Shown here one piece after another: positions 51,774-60,384 of a stretch of 64,000 nucleotides of DNA. The notes beneath the pieces are model-generated. The model made no database searches. It saw nothing but the letters and a program-made list of their open reading frames with translations, and had not been told where the DNA came from. Source of the stretch: Flavobacteriales bacterium 33_180_T64 (GTDB lineage Bacteria; Bacteroidota; Bacteroidia; Flavobacteriales; Flavobacteriaceae). Made by a program: the position numbers and the translations under genes. The stretch's first letter is position 1, and each line of letters starts with the position of its first letter. The stretch covers positions 434,001 through 498,000 of the forward strand of contig MAAQ01000013.1 of the NCBI GenBank assembly GCA_002162685.1, in the 5' to 3' direction.

Positions 51774-52829
51774 ATGAGTAAAAATTTACAAGACAATAAT
51801 TCTTCAGAAGAAGTAGATTTAGGACAATTATTTAAAGCAATTGGGAATATCTTTGATCGTTTTATAGGTTTTATTAGCCTTGTTTTTAAATCTATTTTTT
51901 CTTATATAATTTTTCTTTTAAAACCACTAGTTAAAAACATTAAGATCATAAGCATCTTGTTAGTTGTCTCATCATTAATTGGTTATGGGTTAGAGAAAAT
52001 GAAGGAAGATACTTATAGTTCCCAAATGATTGTAAGACCTTATTTTGACTCAAAATATCAATTAGTAACAAATATTAATTATTATAACGCTTTAATTCAA
52101 GAAAAAGACTATGATCAATTAAAGGGAATATTTAACTTGAGTTATGAAAATGCAAAGGAAATATTAAATTTCGAAATTAATCCAGGACCCGAAACGGAAA
52201 ACGATAAACTTATTCAGTATGAAAGATTTATTCAGAGCATTGATAGTACTCGTGCTATTGATATTAGATATAATGATTTCATAGATAACCGAAGCATATA
52301 TAATGGCGATAAATTTGAAATTGAAGTAATATCTACTAAAAAAGATATTTTTAGGTCTTTAGAAAATGGGCTTAACTCAACGTTTACAAATACATATTCT
52401 GTTAAGAAAATGCAAAAAAGAGATTCTTTAATCTCAATTGAAAAATCTCGAGTTATTAGTGCTTTGAAAGAGGTAGATTCTTTAAAGAAAGTCTATATCG
52501 AGGTTATGAAAGAAGAGTCTCGATCTAATGAGTCTTCATCAGTGTTGACAAAAGAAGGGTTGTCATTAATTAAAGAAAAAACAAATACTAGAGAATATGA
52601 GCTGTTAGAGAAACAAATTAAATTACGACAAGAATTAAGTGCATTAGAATCTAAAAAAGTTGAAGAAGATGTGTTTTTTGATACGATATCAAGCTTTCAA
52701 GATGTTGGGACAAAACACAAAAACATACTAGATAGATATGCGCTAGTTTTTCCAATACTTATATTCTTATTTATGATTTTAGGTTATTTTGGCATAAAGT
52801 TATTTAAATTTATAAAAGAGTATGAATAG
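51774..52829 (+). CDS. Wzz-like polysaccharide chain-length protein
   Basis: The 351-residue protein has two membrane segments, about 55-75 and 322-342, flanking a large periplasmic region with a coiled coil (about 205-295). That is the topology of Wzz/polysaccharide co-polymerase proteins, which set chain length of O-antigen or capsule. An extra hydrophobic stretch (about 32-52) precedes the first segment. The typical Pro-rich motif before the second segment is not clear, so the family call rests on topology and on the neighbours: rfbBACD starts within its last eight bases. It is the first gene of what looks like one polysaccharide transcript. Confidence 0.65.
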   Translation: MSKNLQDNNSSEEVDLGQLFKAIGNIFDRFIGFISLVFKSIFSYIIFLLKPLVKNIKIISILLVVSSLIGYGLEKMKEDTYSSQMIVRPYFDSKYQLVTNINYYNALIQEKDYDQLKGIFNLSYENAKEILNFEINPGPETENDKLIQYERFIQSIDSTRAIDIRYNDFIDNRSIYNGDKFEIEVISTKKDIFRSLENGLNSTFTNTYSVKKMQKRDSLISIEKSRVISALKEVDSLKKVYIEVMKEESRSNESSSVLTKEGLSLIKEKTNTREYELLEKQIKLRQELSALESKKVEEDVFFDTISSFQDVGTKHKNILDRYALVFPILIFLFMILGYFGIKLFKFIKEYE

Positions 52830-53874
52830 AAATATTCTAATTACTGGAGGTGCAGGTTTTATAGGCTCTCATGTTGTTCGTTTATTTGTTGAAAAATATT
52901 CAGAATACCGTATTTATAATCTAGACGCATTAACTTATGCTGGGAATCTTGAAAATCTTTCAGATTTAGAATCTTCGTCTAATTATACATTTATAAAAGG
53001 TGATATTACAGACGAGAATTTTATTAACGCTCTTTTTTTAAAATATAGATTTGATAGTGTTATTCATTTGGCAGCCGAATCTCATGTAGATAGATCTATT
53101 AAAGACCCTTTAGCATTTGTTAAAACAAATGTTATTGGAACAATGATTTTATTAAATGCTTTTAAAAATTGCTGGAATACTAATTTTAATGATAAACTGT
53201 TTTATCACATAAGCACTGATGAGGTTTATGGGACATTAGGAGAAATAGGCTTGTTTACCGAACAGACATCATATGACCCTAACTCACCATATTCAGCATC
53301 AAAAGCGAGTTCTGATCATTTTGTAAGAGCGTATGGAGAAACCTATAACCTTCCCTATGTGATTACAAATTGCTCAAATAATTATGGCCAAAATCAATTT
53401 CCTGAAAAACTAATTCCTTTATTTATAAATAATATTATTAATGACAAACCATTGCCAGTTTATGGCGATGGGAATTATACCAGAGATTGGTTATATGTTA
53501 AAGATCACGCCATAGCTATAGATTTAGTTTTTCATAAGGGCAAGCAGGGAAATACGTATAATATAGGAGGCTTCAATGAATGGAAAAACATTGATCTAGT
53601 AAAACTTTTGTGCGAGCAAATGGATACTAAGTTAAATAATGAAAAAGGGACTTCGGAAAAACTAATAACCTATGTTAAAGATCGCCCAGGGCATGATCTT
53701 AGATATGCAATTGATGCTTCAAAAATTAATCAAGAATTGGGTTGGAAGCCTTCTGTTACTTTTGAACAAGGCTTAAAAAGAACAATAGATTGGTACTTAG
53801 ATAATGAAAGATGGTTAAGTGGTGTAACCAGCGGCGAATACCAATCATACTATCAAAAACAGTACAATCATTAG
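52822..53874 (+). CDS. rfbB: dTDP-glucose 4,6-dehydratase
   Basis: This is the second enzyme of dTDP-L-rhamnose synthesis, which makes dTDP-4-dehydro-6-deoxyglucose. The 350-residue SDR protein has the NAD motif GGAGFIGSH (8-16), HLAAESHVDRSI (about 82-93), HISTDEVYGTLG (about 130-141) with catalytic Asp-Glu, YSASKASSDHFVRAYGETY (about 158-176) with the Tyr and Lys, and NCSNNYGQNQFPEKLIP (about 184-200). All are standard. It overlaps the Wzz-like gene by eight bases and is followed 12 bases later by rfbA. The order rfbB-A-C-D is complete and contiguous, so the whole pathway is encoded here. The sugar is probably used in the surface polysaccharide made by this region. Confidence 0.97.
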   Translation: MNRNILITGGAGFIGSHVVRLFVEKYSEYRIYNLDALTYAGNLENLSDLESSSNYTFIKGDITDENFINALFLKYRFDSVIHLAAESHVDRSIKDPLAFVKTNVIGTMILLNAFKNCWNTNFNDKLFYHISTDEVYGTLGEIGLFTEQTSYDPNSPYSASKASSDHFVRAYGETYNLPYVITNCSNNYGQNQFPEKLIPLFINNIINDKPLPVYGDGNYTRDWLYVKDHAIAIDLVFHKGKQGNTYNIGGFNEWKNIDLVKLLCEQMDTKLNNEKGTSEKLITYVKDRPGHDLRYAIDASKINQELGWKPSVTFEQGLKRTIDWYLDNERWLSGVTSGEYQSYYQKQYNH

Positions 53875-53886
53875 TTTAATTAAAAT

Positions 53887-54744
53887 ATGAAAGGAATAAT
53901 ACTTGCAGGAGGTTCGGGCACAAGGTTACATCCCTTAACAAAAGTGCTTAGTAAACAATTAATGCCTATCTATGATAAACCAATGATTTATTATCCGCTC
54001 ACGACTTTGATGTCTGCGGGTATTAGAGAAATTTTAATTATTTCGACATCAAAAGACACACCTATATTTAAAGAATTGCTTGGTGATGGTGGAGATTATG
54101 GTTGTGTTTTTAAGTATGAAGTTCAAGAACAGCCAAATGGTTTAGCTGAAGCATTTATTATAGGAGAATCATTTATAGGAAAAGATAAAGTAGCATTAAT
54201 TCTTGGCGATAATATATTTTACGGATCTGGTTTAGAAGATAAGCTTCGAGCAGCTAATAAAGTCGATGGTAGTCTTATTTTTGCTTACCACGTTCAAGAC
54301 CCAAAACGATACGGTGTTGTCGAATTTGATACGAATAACAAAGCTCTTTCAATAGAAGAAAAACCGAATACTCCAAAATCAAATTATGCAGTACCAGGAA
54401 TTTATTTCTATGATAACTCTGTCATTGAGATTGCAAAAAACATTACACCAAGCCATAGAGGTGAATTGGAAATTACCGATGTTAATAAAATGTATTTGCA
54501 ACATGGTAATTTAAATGTTCAAATTTTAGATAAAGGAACAGCTTGGTTAGATACAGGAACATTTGCCTCTTTAATGCAAGCCTCACAATTTGTTCAAGTT
54601 ATTGAAGAACGCCAAGGGTTGAAAATTGGCTGTATAGAAGAAACTGCTTATAAAATGAATTTTATAGATAAAGAACAATTACATAAGTTAGCAGAGCCAT
54701 TATTAAAAAGTGGTTATGGCAAATACCTTCAGCAATTAAAGTAG
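53887..54744 (+). CDS. rfbA: Glucose-1-phosphate thymidylyltransferase
   Basis: This is the first enzyme of dTDP-L-rhamnose synthesis: it joins glucose 1-phosphate and dTTP. The 285-residue protein begins [18 protein letters not shown], the nucleotide-binding signature (LAGGSGTRL at 6-14), followed by [17 protein letters not shown] (about 22-38), [14 protein letters not shown] (about 80-93), [10 protein letters not shown] (about 104-113), and [16 protein letters not shown] (about 145-160). The end, with [25 protein letters not shown], is diagnostic of RfbA/RmlA. Feedback inhibition by dTDP-rhamnose is known for this family. It lies between rfbB (12 bases) and rfbC (2 bases). Confidence 0.97.
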   Translation: MKGIILAGGSGTRLHPLTKVLSKQLMPIYDKPMIYYPLTTLMSAGIREILIISTSKDTPIFKELLGDGGDYGCVFKYEVQEQPNGLAEAFIIGESFIGKDKVALILGDNIFYGSGLEDKLRAANKVDGSLIFAYHVQDPKRYGVVEFDTNNKALSIEEKPNTPKSNYAVPGIYFYDNSVIEIAKNITPSHRGELEITDVNKMYLQHGNLNVQILDKGTAWLDTGTFASLMQASQFVQVIEERQGLKIGCIEETAYKMNFIDKEQLHKLAEPLLKSGYGKYLQQLK

Positions 54745-54746
54745 TT

Positions 54747-55298
54747 ATGGGAATTAAAGAAACTAATTTAAAAGATTGTTATGTGATCTCCCCCCATGTT
54801 TTTAAAGACGAACGGGGATATTTTTTTGAAAGTTTTAATAAAAAGACATTTGAAAAACTTACTGGATTATCTATAGATTTTGTTCAAGACAATCAATCTC
54901 AATCATCTAAAGGTGTTTTACGAGGGCTACACTTTCAAACAGGCTCTTTTGCACAAGCTAAGCTTGTAAGGGTAATAGAAGGGAGTGTTTTAGATGTCTG
55001 TGTAGATTTAAGACCTAAATCTTCTTCTTTTGGGAACTCTTTTTCAATCGTTTTAGATGCTGTAGATAAAAAACAATTATTTGTTCCACGAGGGTTTGCT
55101 CATGGGTTTTTAGTTTTGGAAGAAGACACAATTTTTTCATATAAATGCGATAATTATTATAATAAAGAAGCCGAAGGAGGCCTCATATTTAATGATAAAG
55201 ATTTAAATATTAATTGGGGTTTTCCTGAAATTAATAAGGAGTTATCTTCAAAAGACAAAGAATTACCAACACTTTCAGAGTATTTGAATGAAAATTAG
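54747..55298 (+). CDS. rfbC: dTDP-4-dehydrorhamnose 3,5-epimerase
   Basis: This is the third enzyme of dTDP-L-rhamnose synthesis, which epimerises C3 and C5 of the 4-keto sugar. The 183-residue cupin shows VFKDERGYFFESF (about 18-30), QDNQSQSSKGVLRGLHFQ (about 47-64) with the catalytic His in RGLHFQ, KLVRVIEGSVLDVCVDLR (about 72-89) and FVPRGFAHGFLVLEE (about 112-126). The length and motifs are typical. The last 11 bases overlap the start of rfbD, which indicates coupled translation. Nothing in the sequence looks damaged or foreign compared with its neighbours. Confidence 0.97.
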   Translation: MGIKETNLKDCYVISPHVFKDERGYFFESFNKKTFEKLTGLSIDFVQDNQSQSSKGVLRGLHFQTGSFAQAKLVRVIEGSVLDVCVDLRPKSSSFGNSFSIVLDAVDKKQLFVPRGFAHGFLVLEEDTIFSYKCDNYYNKEAEGGLIFNDKDLNINWGFPEINKELSSKDKELPTLSEYLNEN

Positions 55299-56145
55299 AG
55301 TTTTAGTAACCGGAGCTAATGGGCAATTAGGAAAAACAATTAGAGAAATCTCATATGATTTTTTAGGATTAATTGAATTTGTTTTTGTTGAAAAATCAAA
55401 ATTAGATATCACAAAAAAGGAAAGTGTAAAACACTTCTTTGAAACTAATAACTTTGATTATTGTATTAATTGTGCAGCATATACTAATGTAGATTTAGCA
55501 GAAAGCGAAACCAAAGTGGCAATGGATGTTAATGCAAATGCAGTAAAACACTTAGCTGTTAATTGTAAACAAAATAATGTTGTACTTATTCACATTTCTA
55601 CAGATTATGTTTTTGATGGCAAAAACACTAATCCTTACTTAGAAAATGATCAGACGAATCCGATAAACGTTTATGGTGAATCAAAGCTTTTAGGAGAAGA
55701 ATATATTAAAGCGAATTTGAATAATCATTTTATAATTAGAACCTCTTGGTTGTATTCAAAATTTAATAAAAATTTTGTGAAAACTATTTTTGAAAAAATT
55801 AAAAATAATCAGAGTTTGAAAATCATAACCTCTCAAAAAAGCACACCAACTAGTTGCTTAGATTTATCAGAATTTATTATGTTTTTAATAACAAATAAGG
55901 TTAAGAGTTTTGGTACTTATCATTTTTCTGCACAAGGAGAAGCGACATGGTATGATCTTGGATTACAAATAGCAAAACACTTTGATAATAGTTCTAATAT
56001 TAAACCAATTGAAATGTATGAATCTATAGCAAATAGACCACTGTATAGTGTTTTGAGTAATGATAAAGCCATAGCGTTAACGAATAAAAAACCACCAAGT
56101 TGGAAAGTCAGTGTAAATCAAATTCTTTGTGATTTATCTCAGTAA
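55288..56145 (+). CDS. rfbD: dTDP-4-dehydrorhamnose reductase
   Basis: This is the last enzyme of dTDP-L-rhamnose synthesis; it reduces the 4-keto group with NAD(P)H. The 285-residue SDR protein has VTGANGQLGKTI (about 6-17) for nucleotide binding, FDYCINCAAYTNVDLAESE (about 55-73), LIHISTDYVFDGKNTNPYLEND (about 99-120), and YGESKLLGEEYI (about 129-140) with the catalytic Tyr and Lys. All mark RfbD/RmlD. It overlaps rfbC by 11 bases and ends the rhamnose group. A 190-base gap with a promoter-like site and an unusual leader separates it from cysQ. Confidence 0.96.
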   Translation: MKIRVLVTGANGQLGKTIREISYDFLGLIEFVFVEKSKLDITKKESVKHFFETNNFDYCINCAAYTNVDLAESETKVAMDVNANAVKHLAVNCKQNNVVLIHISTDYVFDGKNTNPYLENDQTNPINVYGESKLLGEEYIKANLNNHFIIRTSWLYSKFNKNFVKTIFEKIKNNQSLKIITSQKSTPTSCLDLSEFIMFLITNKVKSFGTYHFSAQGEATWYDLGLQIAKHFDNSSNIKPIEMYESIANRPLYSVLSNDKAIALTNKKPPSWKVSVNQILCDLSQ

Positions 56146-56165
56146 ACTTAGATTAACTATTTAGG

Positions 56166-56196
56166 TTTAATAATAACTTCAAAAACCATACATTTG
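56166..56196 (+). promoter_or_regulatory. Putative promoter of the cys cluster
   Basis: TACATTTG (56189-56196) is an exact TAnnTTTG box. Exactly 19 bases upstream lies TTTA (56166-56169), one base away from the TTTG element. The predicted leader is about 130 bases long, which leaves room for regulation before cysQ. Confidence 0.5.
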
Positions 56197-56204
56197 TAGA
56201 TTGT

Positions 56205-56335
56205 TAGATTTAAAGGTGAATTAGCATACTAAACAATTAGACTAAGCGAAATTTAAGAATACTAACAGATGTTTTTAAACTAAAGCCTTTAGGGAGGAAA
56301 CATGAAATAAAGTTAAAATACGGAATAAAAAATGT
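56205..56335 (+). promoter_or_regulatory. Long cysQ leader with alternative pairings and a mini-ORF
   Basis: CTAAAG (56280-56285) can pair with CTTTAG (56287-56292), right beside a strong Shine-Dalgarno-like AGGGAGG (56291-56297). TAAAGG (56211-56216) can instead pair with CCTTTA (56286-56291). The two pairings exclude each other. The AGGGAGG precedes a tiny frame ATG AAA TAA (56302-56310), not cysQ itself, whose ATG is 26 bases further on. This could be a regulatory leader, but it matches no riboswitch I recognise. Confidence 0.35.
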
Positions 56336-57145
56336 ATGAGGGGTATAGAAATAAATGAAAATTTAAAAATAGCGATTGAAGCTTCTTTAAATGCAGGAGA
56401 AGTTATTATGCAAGTGTATAATACTACTTTTGATGTTGAAATTAAAGATGATAAATCACCATTAACTGAAGCAGATAAAAGAGCAAATGATATTATTAAC
56501 TCTTTTTTACAGCCTACACCAATTCCAATTATAAGCGAAGAGAATAAACAAATTGATTATTCTGTGAGAAAAGATTGGGACACATGTTGGATTGTTGATC
56601 CTGTAGATGGGACTAAAGAGTTTATTAAACGAAATGGTGAGTTTACAGTTAATATCGCTTTAGTGAAAAATGGAACACCTCAATTAGGTGTTATCTATGT
56701 TCCTGCTTCTAAAAGCCTTTATTTTGCGGATGTTTTAAAGAATCAAGCTTTTAAAGCTGAGTTAACTATTCATAATACACCAATTAATGAAGTGTTACAG
56801 CGGTCAAAACCACTTCAAACCAAAGAAAGCACAAATGAGGTAGAGGTTGTTGGTAGTCGCTCACATATGAGTCAGGAAACTTTAGATTTTGTTGAACATT
56901 TAAAAACGTTAGGTAAAGATGTAAAAATAGTATCTAAAGGAAGTTCTCTTAAATTTTGTCTTGTTGCAGAAGGCAACGCAGATATTTACCCTCGATTTGC
57001 ACCAACAATGGAATGGGATACAGCAGCGGGACACGCCATTTGTAATGCTGTTGGAGTAGATGTTATTTCTAAAGAAACAAATGCGTCTTTACTTTATAAT
57101 AAAGAGAATTTATTAAATCCCTGGTTTACAGTTTGTAAGAGTTAG
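56336..57145 (+). CDS. cysQ: 3'(2'),5'-bisphosphate nucleotidase
   Basis: This enzyme removes a phosphate from PAP (adenosine 3',5'-bisphosphate), the by-product of sulfotransferases and PAPS reductase, and so keeps those reactions going. The 269-residue protein of the inositol-monophosphatase superfamily has DKSPLTEADKRAND (about 39-52), EENK (about 65-68), WIVDPVDGTKEFIKRNGEF (about 82-100) with the metal-binding DPxDGT, and the final WDTAAGHAICNAVG (about 227-240). All are complete. It is the first gene of a five-gene sulfate-activation cluster on one strand. The presence of sulfotransferase genes downstream suggests its main duty here is to recycle PAP from polysaccharide sulfation. Confidence 0.94.
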   Translation: MRGIEINENLKIAIEASLNAGEVIMQVYNTTFDVEIKDDKSPLTEADKRANDIINSFLQPTPIPIISEENKQIDYSVRKDWDTCWIVDPVDGTKEFIKRNGEFTVNIALVKNGTPQLGVIYVPASKSLYFADVLKNQAFKAELTIHNTPINEVLQRSKPLQTKESTNEVEVVGSRSHMSQETLDFVEHLKTLGKDVKIVSKGSSLKFCLVAEGNADIYPRFAPTMEWDTAAGHAICNAVGVDVISKETNASLLYNKENLLNPWFTVCKS

Positions 57146-57146
57146 T

Positions 57147-57602
57147 ATGGCCATATACAAGGAAGAGTCACATATAAGAAGTCTTATAAAAGGAATTTCA
57201 TGGAGAATTGTAGCTACAACAGATACTGTTCTTGTAGTTTTACTTATCACTTGTATTACTGGTAATTGTAGTATAGAGAGTGCTATTAAAATAGGTTCTA
57301 TTGAGTTTTTTATAAAGTTTTTTGTGTATTACTTACATGAAAGAGTTTGGCAAAAATTACTTTTAAATGAAACAGTCAATCAGAAACAAACACTTAAAAA
57401 AACAATATCGTGGCGAATTATAGCAACCACGATGACATTTTTAATTTCAGGATCTGTATTAAATGCTTTTGATGAAATTGCATTATATATTGCACTTACA
57501 GAATTATTTACGAAATTCGCATTATATTACTTACATGAAAGATTATGGCTAAAACTTCCACTGGGAAGAATCCGAAATTTTTTCTTTAAAAGAAAACAAT
57601 AA
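57147..57602 (+). CDS. Tandem DUF2061 membrane protein
   Basis: The 151-residue protein is made of two copies of DUF2061, each with SWRIVATTDT or SWRIIATTMT, two hydrophobic segments and a closing KFFVYYLHERVWQKL (about 54-68) or KFALYYLHERLWLKL (about 125-139). The two repeats span about 9-68 and 80-139. Family members have no established function; four membrane segments in all are predicted. It lies one base after cysQ and one base before cysC, so it belongs firmly to the sulfate-activation operon. I would guess a role in sulfate or anion passage or in organising the enzymes, but this is context only. Basic ends (RKRNFFFKRKQ type) face the cytoplasm. Confidence 0.9.
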   Translation: MAIYKEESHIRSLIKGISWRIVATTDTVLVVLLITCITGNCSIESAIKIGSIEFFIKFFVYYLHERVWQKLLLNETVNQKQTLKKTISWRIIATTMTFLISGSVLNAFDEIALYIALTELFTKFALYYLHERLWLKLPLGRIRNFFFKRKQ

Positions 57603-57603
57603 A

Positions 57604-58206
57604 ATGCCCAAACATATCATAGCACATCACTATCAAGTTTCTAAAAAAGAGAGGATAGATTCTAATAAGCATAATTCCTTTTTAATTTGGTTTACAGGGC
57701 TTTCGGGTTCTGGTAAATCAACAATTGCTAACCTTGTTGAAAAAGGGTTACACGAAAAAGGAGTGAAAACATATACATTAGATGGTGATAATATAAGGAA
57801 AGGAATAAATAACGATCTTAGTTTTGCTCCTGAAGATAGAACAGAGAATATTAGAAGAATTGCTGAAGTTTCTAATTTAATGGTTGATGCAGGCCTAGTC
57901 GTTTTAGCTGCATTTGTTTCTCCCTATAAAAAAGATAGAGAGAACATTAGAACTATCGTTAAAGATGTTAACTTTGTTGAAGTTTACATCAATACAAGTG
58001 TTGAAGAATGTGAACGTCGAGATGTGAAAGGGCTTTACAAAAAAGCGAGAGCAGGAGAAATAAAGAACATGACAGGGATTTCTGCGCCTTATGAAGCTCC
58101 AGAACAACCAGATATAGAAGTTAAAACCGAAAATGAATCTATTGAAGATTCTGTAAAAAGAATAATAGATTTTATAACACCAAAATTACAACTCAACAAT
58201 GAGTAA
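57604..58206 (+). CDS. cysC: Adenylyl-sulfate kinase
   Basis: The enzyme phosphorylates APS at the 3' position to give PAPS, the universal sulfate donor. The 200-residue length is standard. The P-loop is GLSGSGKST (32-40). Next are LDGDNIRKGINNDLSFAPEDRTENIRRIAEVS (about 59-90) with the DGDN and DRxENIRR blocks that bind APS, AAFVSPYKKDRENIR (about 100-114), and VYINTSVEECERRDVKGLYKKARAGEIKNMTGISAPYEAP (about 124-163), the lid region. All are intact. The gene lies one base after the DUF2061 gene and overlaps cysD by eight bases. Confidence 0.97.
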   Translation: MPKHIIAHHYQVSKKERIDSNKHNSFLIWFTGLSGSGKSTIANLVEKGLHEKGVKTYTLDGDNIRKGINNDLSFAPEDRTENIRRIAEVSNLMVDAGLVVLAAFVSPYKKDRENIRTIVKDVNFVEVYINTSVEECERRDVKGLYKKARAGEIKNMTGISAPYEAPEQPDIEVKTENESIEDSVKRIIDFITPKLQLNNE

Positions 58207-59104
58207 GTATTATTTAAATTATTTAGACGAATTAGAGAGTGAAGCCATTTACATTTTACGTGAGGTTTGGGCTCAATTTGAGAATCCTGTGATTTTATTT
58301 TCAGGAGGTAAAGATTCTATTCTTGTTACACATTTAGCAAAAAAAGCATTTTATCCAGCTAAAATTCCTTTCCCTTTAATGCATGTTGATACGGGTCACA
58401 ATTTTCCAGAGACGATACAATTTAGAGATGATATTATCGAAGACATAGGAGCTCAACTTATTGTAGGATCAGTTCAAGAATCTATTAATGAAGGTCGTGT
58501 TACTGAAGAAAAAGGGAAGAATGCTACTCGAAACGCACTTCAAATTACAACCTTATTGGATGCGATAGAATCAAATAAAATTGATTGTGCTATTGGAGGA
58601 GGACGACGAGATGAAGAAAAAGCAAGAGCAAAAGAACGATTCTTCTCACACAGAGACGATTTTGGGCAATGGGATCCAAAAAATCAAAGACCAGAACTTT
58701 GGAATTTGTTTAATGGAAAACATTTTGAAGGCGAACATTTTAGAGCATTTCCTATTAGTAATTGGACTGAAATGGACGTTTGGAACTATATAAAAAGAGA
58801 AAACATTGCCATACCATCTTTATATTTTGCTCATGAGCGTGAAGTGGTGCGACGTGATGGGACATGGATACCAAATTCAGAATTTTTAATTTTAGAAGAT
58901 CACGAAGAAGTTGTGACCAAGAAAATACGTTTTAGAACTTTAGGGGATATCACCATTACAGGTGGTGATGAATCTGAAGCAGATACGCTTCAGAAAATTG
59001 CCGATGAAGTAGCTGGTATGCGAAATACCGAAAGAGGTAATAGAAGTGATGATAAGCGTTCAGAATCTGCTATGGAAGATAGAAAACGTCAAGGATATTT
59101 TTAA
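58199..59104 (+). CDS. cysD: Sulfate adenylyltransferase subunit 2
   Basis: CysD makes APS from sulfate and ATP, working with the GTPase CysN. The 301-residue protein belongs to the PAPS-reductase-like ATP pyrophosphatase family. It has the PP-loop VILFSGGKDSILVTHLA (about 31-47), then FPLMHVDTGHNFPETIQFRD (about 59-78), CAIGGGRRDEEKARAKERFFSHRD (about 128-151), RPELWNLFNGKHFEGEHFRAFPISNWTEMDVWNYI (about 159-193), and the end RQGYF. All are canonical. The start overlaps cysC by eight bases, and cysN follows after 14. The subunits work as a pair and are both present. Confidence 0.97.
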   Translation: MSKYYLNYLDELESEAIYILREVWAQFENPVILFSGGKDSILVTHLAKKAFYPAKIPFPLMHVDTGHNFPETIQFRDDIIEDIGAQLIVGSVQESINEGRVTEEKGKNATRNALQITTLLDAIESNKIDCAIGGGRRDEEKARAKERFFSHRDDFGQWDPKNQRPELWNLFNGKHFEGEHFRAFPISNWTEMDVWNYIKRENIAIPSLYFAHEREVVRRDGTWIPNSEFLILEDHEEVVTKKIRFRTLGDITITGGDESEADTLQKIADEVAGMRNTERGNRSDDKRSESAMEDRKRQGYF

Positions 59105-59118
59105 AAGAAACAAAAACA

Positions 59119-60372
59119 ATGCTAGATAATAACCAATTATTACGATTCACCACTGCAGGAAGTGTAGATGATGGTAAAAGCACATTAATAGGGCGTTTAC
59201 TTTATGATTCTAAATCCATTTTTGAAGATCAATTACATGCCATTGAAAATACAAGTAAAAAGAAAGGACACAATGGTGTTGATTTAGCCCTTTTTACTGA
59301 TGGATTAAAAGACGAAAGAGAGCAAGGTATAACAATTGATGTTGCGTATAGATATTTCACGACACCAAAACGTAAATTTATAATTGCTGATACTCCTGGA
59401 CATATTCAATATACACGAAATATGATAACGGGTGCGTCAACAGCTAATGTAGCCATTATTTTAGTCGATGCTCGCCATGGTGTAATTGAACAAACCAAAA
59501 GGCACGCATTTATTGCCTCGTTACTACAGATTCCACATATTATTGTATGTATTAATAAAATGGATTTGGTAGACTATTCTGAAGAGGCTTACAATAAAGT
59601 TATTAATCAATTTGAAGATATATCTTCAAAGATGTTGGTGACAGATGTACGGTTTATACCAATAAGTGCATTAGAAGGCGACAATGTTGTGAATCGTTCT
59701 AAGAAGATGGATTGGTATCAAGGTGCACCATTACTACACACCTTAGAAACCATGCATATTAGTAGCGATATCAATAAAGTAGATGCGCGTTTTCCTGTGC
59801 AAACTGTATTGCGACCACAACGAGAAGGTTTTATTGATTACAGAGGCTATGCAGGACGAGTTGCAAGTGGTGTATTTAGAAAAGGCGATGAGGTTACGGT
59901 GATGCCTTCAGGCTTTACATCCAAAATTAAAACTATTGACACGCTTAAAGGCGAATTAGAAGAAGTCTATGCACCAATGTCTGTATCGATTACTTTAGAA
60001 GACGATATTGATATAAGCAGAGGTGATATGATTGTAAGATCTAATAATAAGCCTGAACCTGTTCAAGATATTGAAGTGATGTTGTGTTGGTTACATAAAA
60101 ATTCGGCAAAACCAAGAGCTAAATATAGTATTCGTCACACGAGTAATGAGCAAAAAGCTATGATTAAGGAGGTTGTTTATAAAATAAACATAGACAGTTT
60201 AGATCGTAATATAGAAGACAAAGACCTTAATATGAATGATATTTCTAAGGTTAAAATAAGAACAACAAAACCGTTAATGGTAGATTCTTATAGAGAAAAC
60301 CGTACTACAGGAAGTATTATTCTAATAGATGATGCAACTAATGAAACTGTTGCTGCAGGGATGATTGTATAA
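59119..60372 (+). CDS. cysN: Sulfate adenylyltransferase subunit 1 (GTPase)
   Basis: CysN is the translation-factor-like GTPase that drives the energetically poor formation of APS by CysD. The 417-residue protein contains the P-loop GSVDDGKSTLIGRLLYDSK (14-32), the switch region EREQGITIDVAYRYF (about 66-80), DTPGH (about 91-95), NKMDLVD (about 144-150), and two beta-barrel domains (about 225-415). It ends soon after the third barrel (ETVAAGMIV), so it lacks an APS kinase fusion, in line with the separate cysC. The order cysC-cysD-cysN is complete. A small lipoprotein gene follows 12 bases later. Confidence 0.96.
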   Translation: MLDNNQLLRFTTAGSVDDGKSTLIGRLLYDSKSIFEDQLHAIENTSKKKGHNGVDLALFTDGLKDEREQGITIDVAYRYFTTPKRKFIIADTPGHIQYTRNMITGASTANVAIILVDARHGVIEQTKRHAFIASLLQIPHIIVCINKMDLVDYSEEAYNKVINQFEDISSKMLVTDVRFIPISALEGDNVVNRSKKMDWYQGAPLLHTLETMHISSDINKVDARFPVQTVLRPQREGFIDYRGYAGRVASGVFRKGDEVTVMPSGFTSKIKTIDTLKGELEEVYAPMSVSITLEDDIDISRGDMIVRSNNKPEPVQDIEVMLCWLHKNSAKPRAKYSIRHTSNEQKAMIKEVVYKINIDSLDRNIEDKDLNMNDISKVKIRTTKPLMVDSYRENRTTGSIILIDDATNETVAAGMIV

Positions 60373-60384
60373 TCAAAACTTAAT

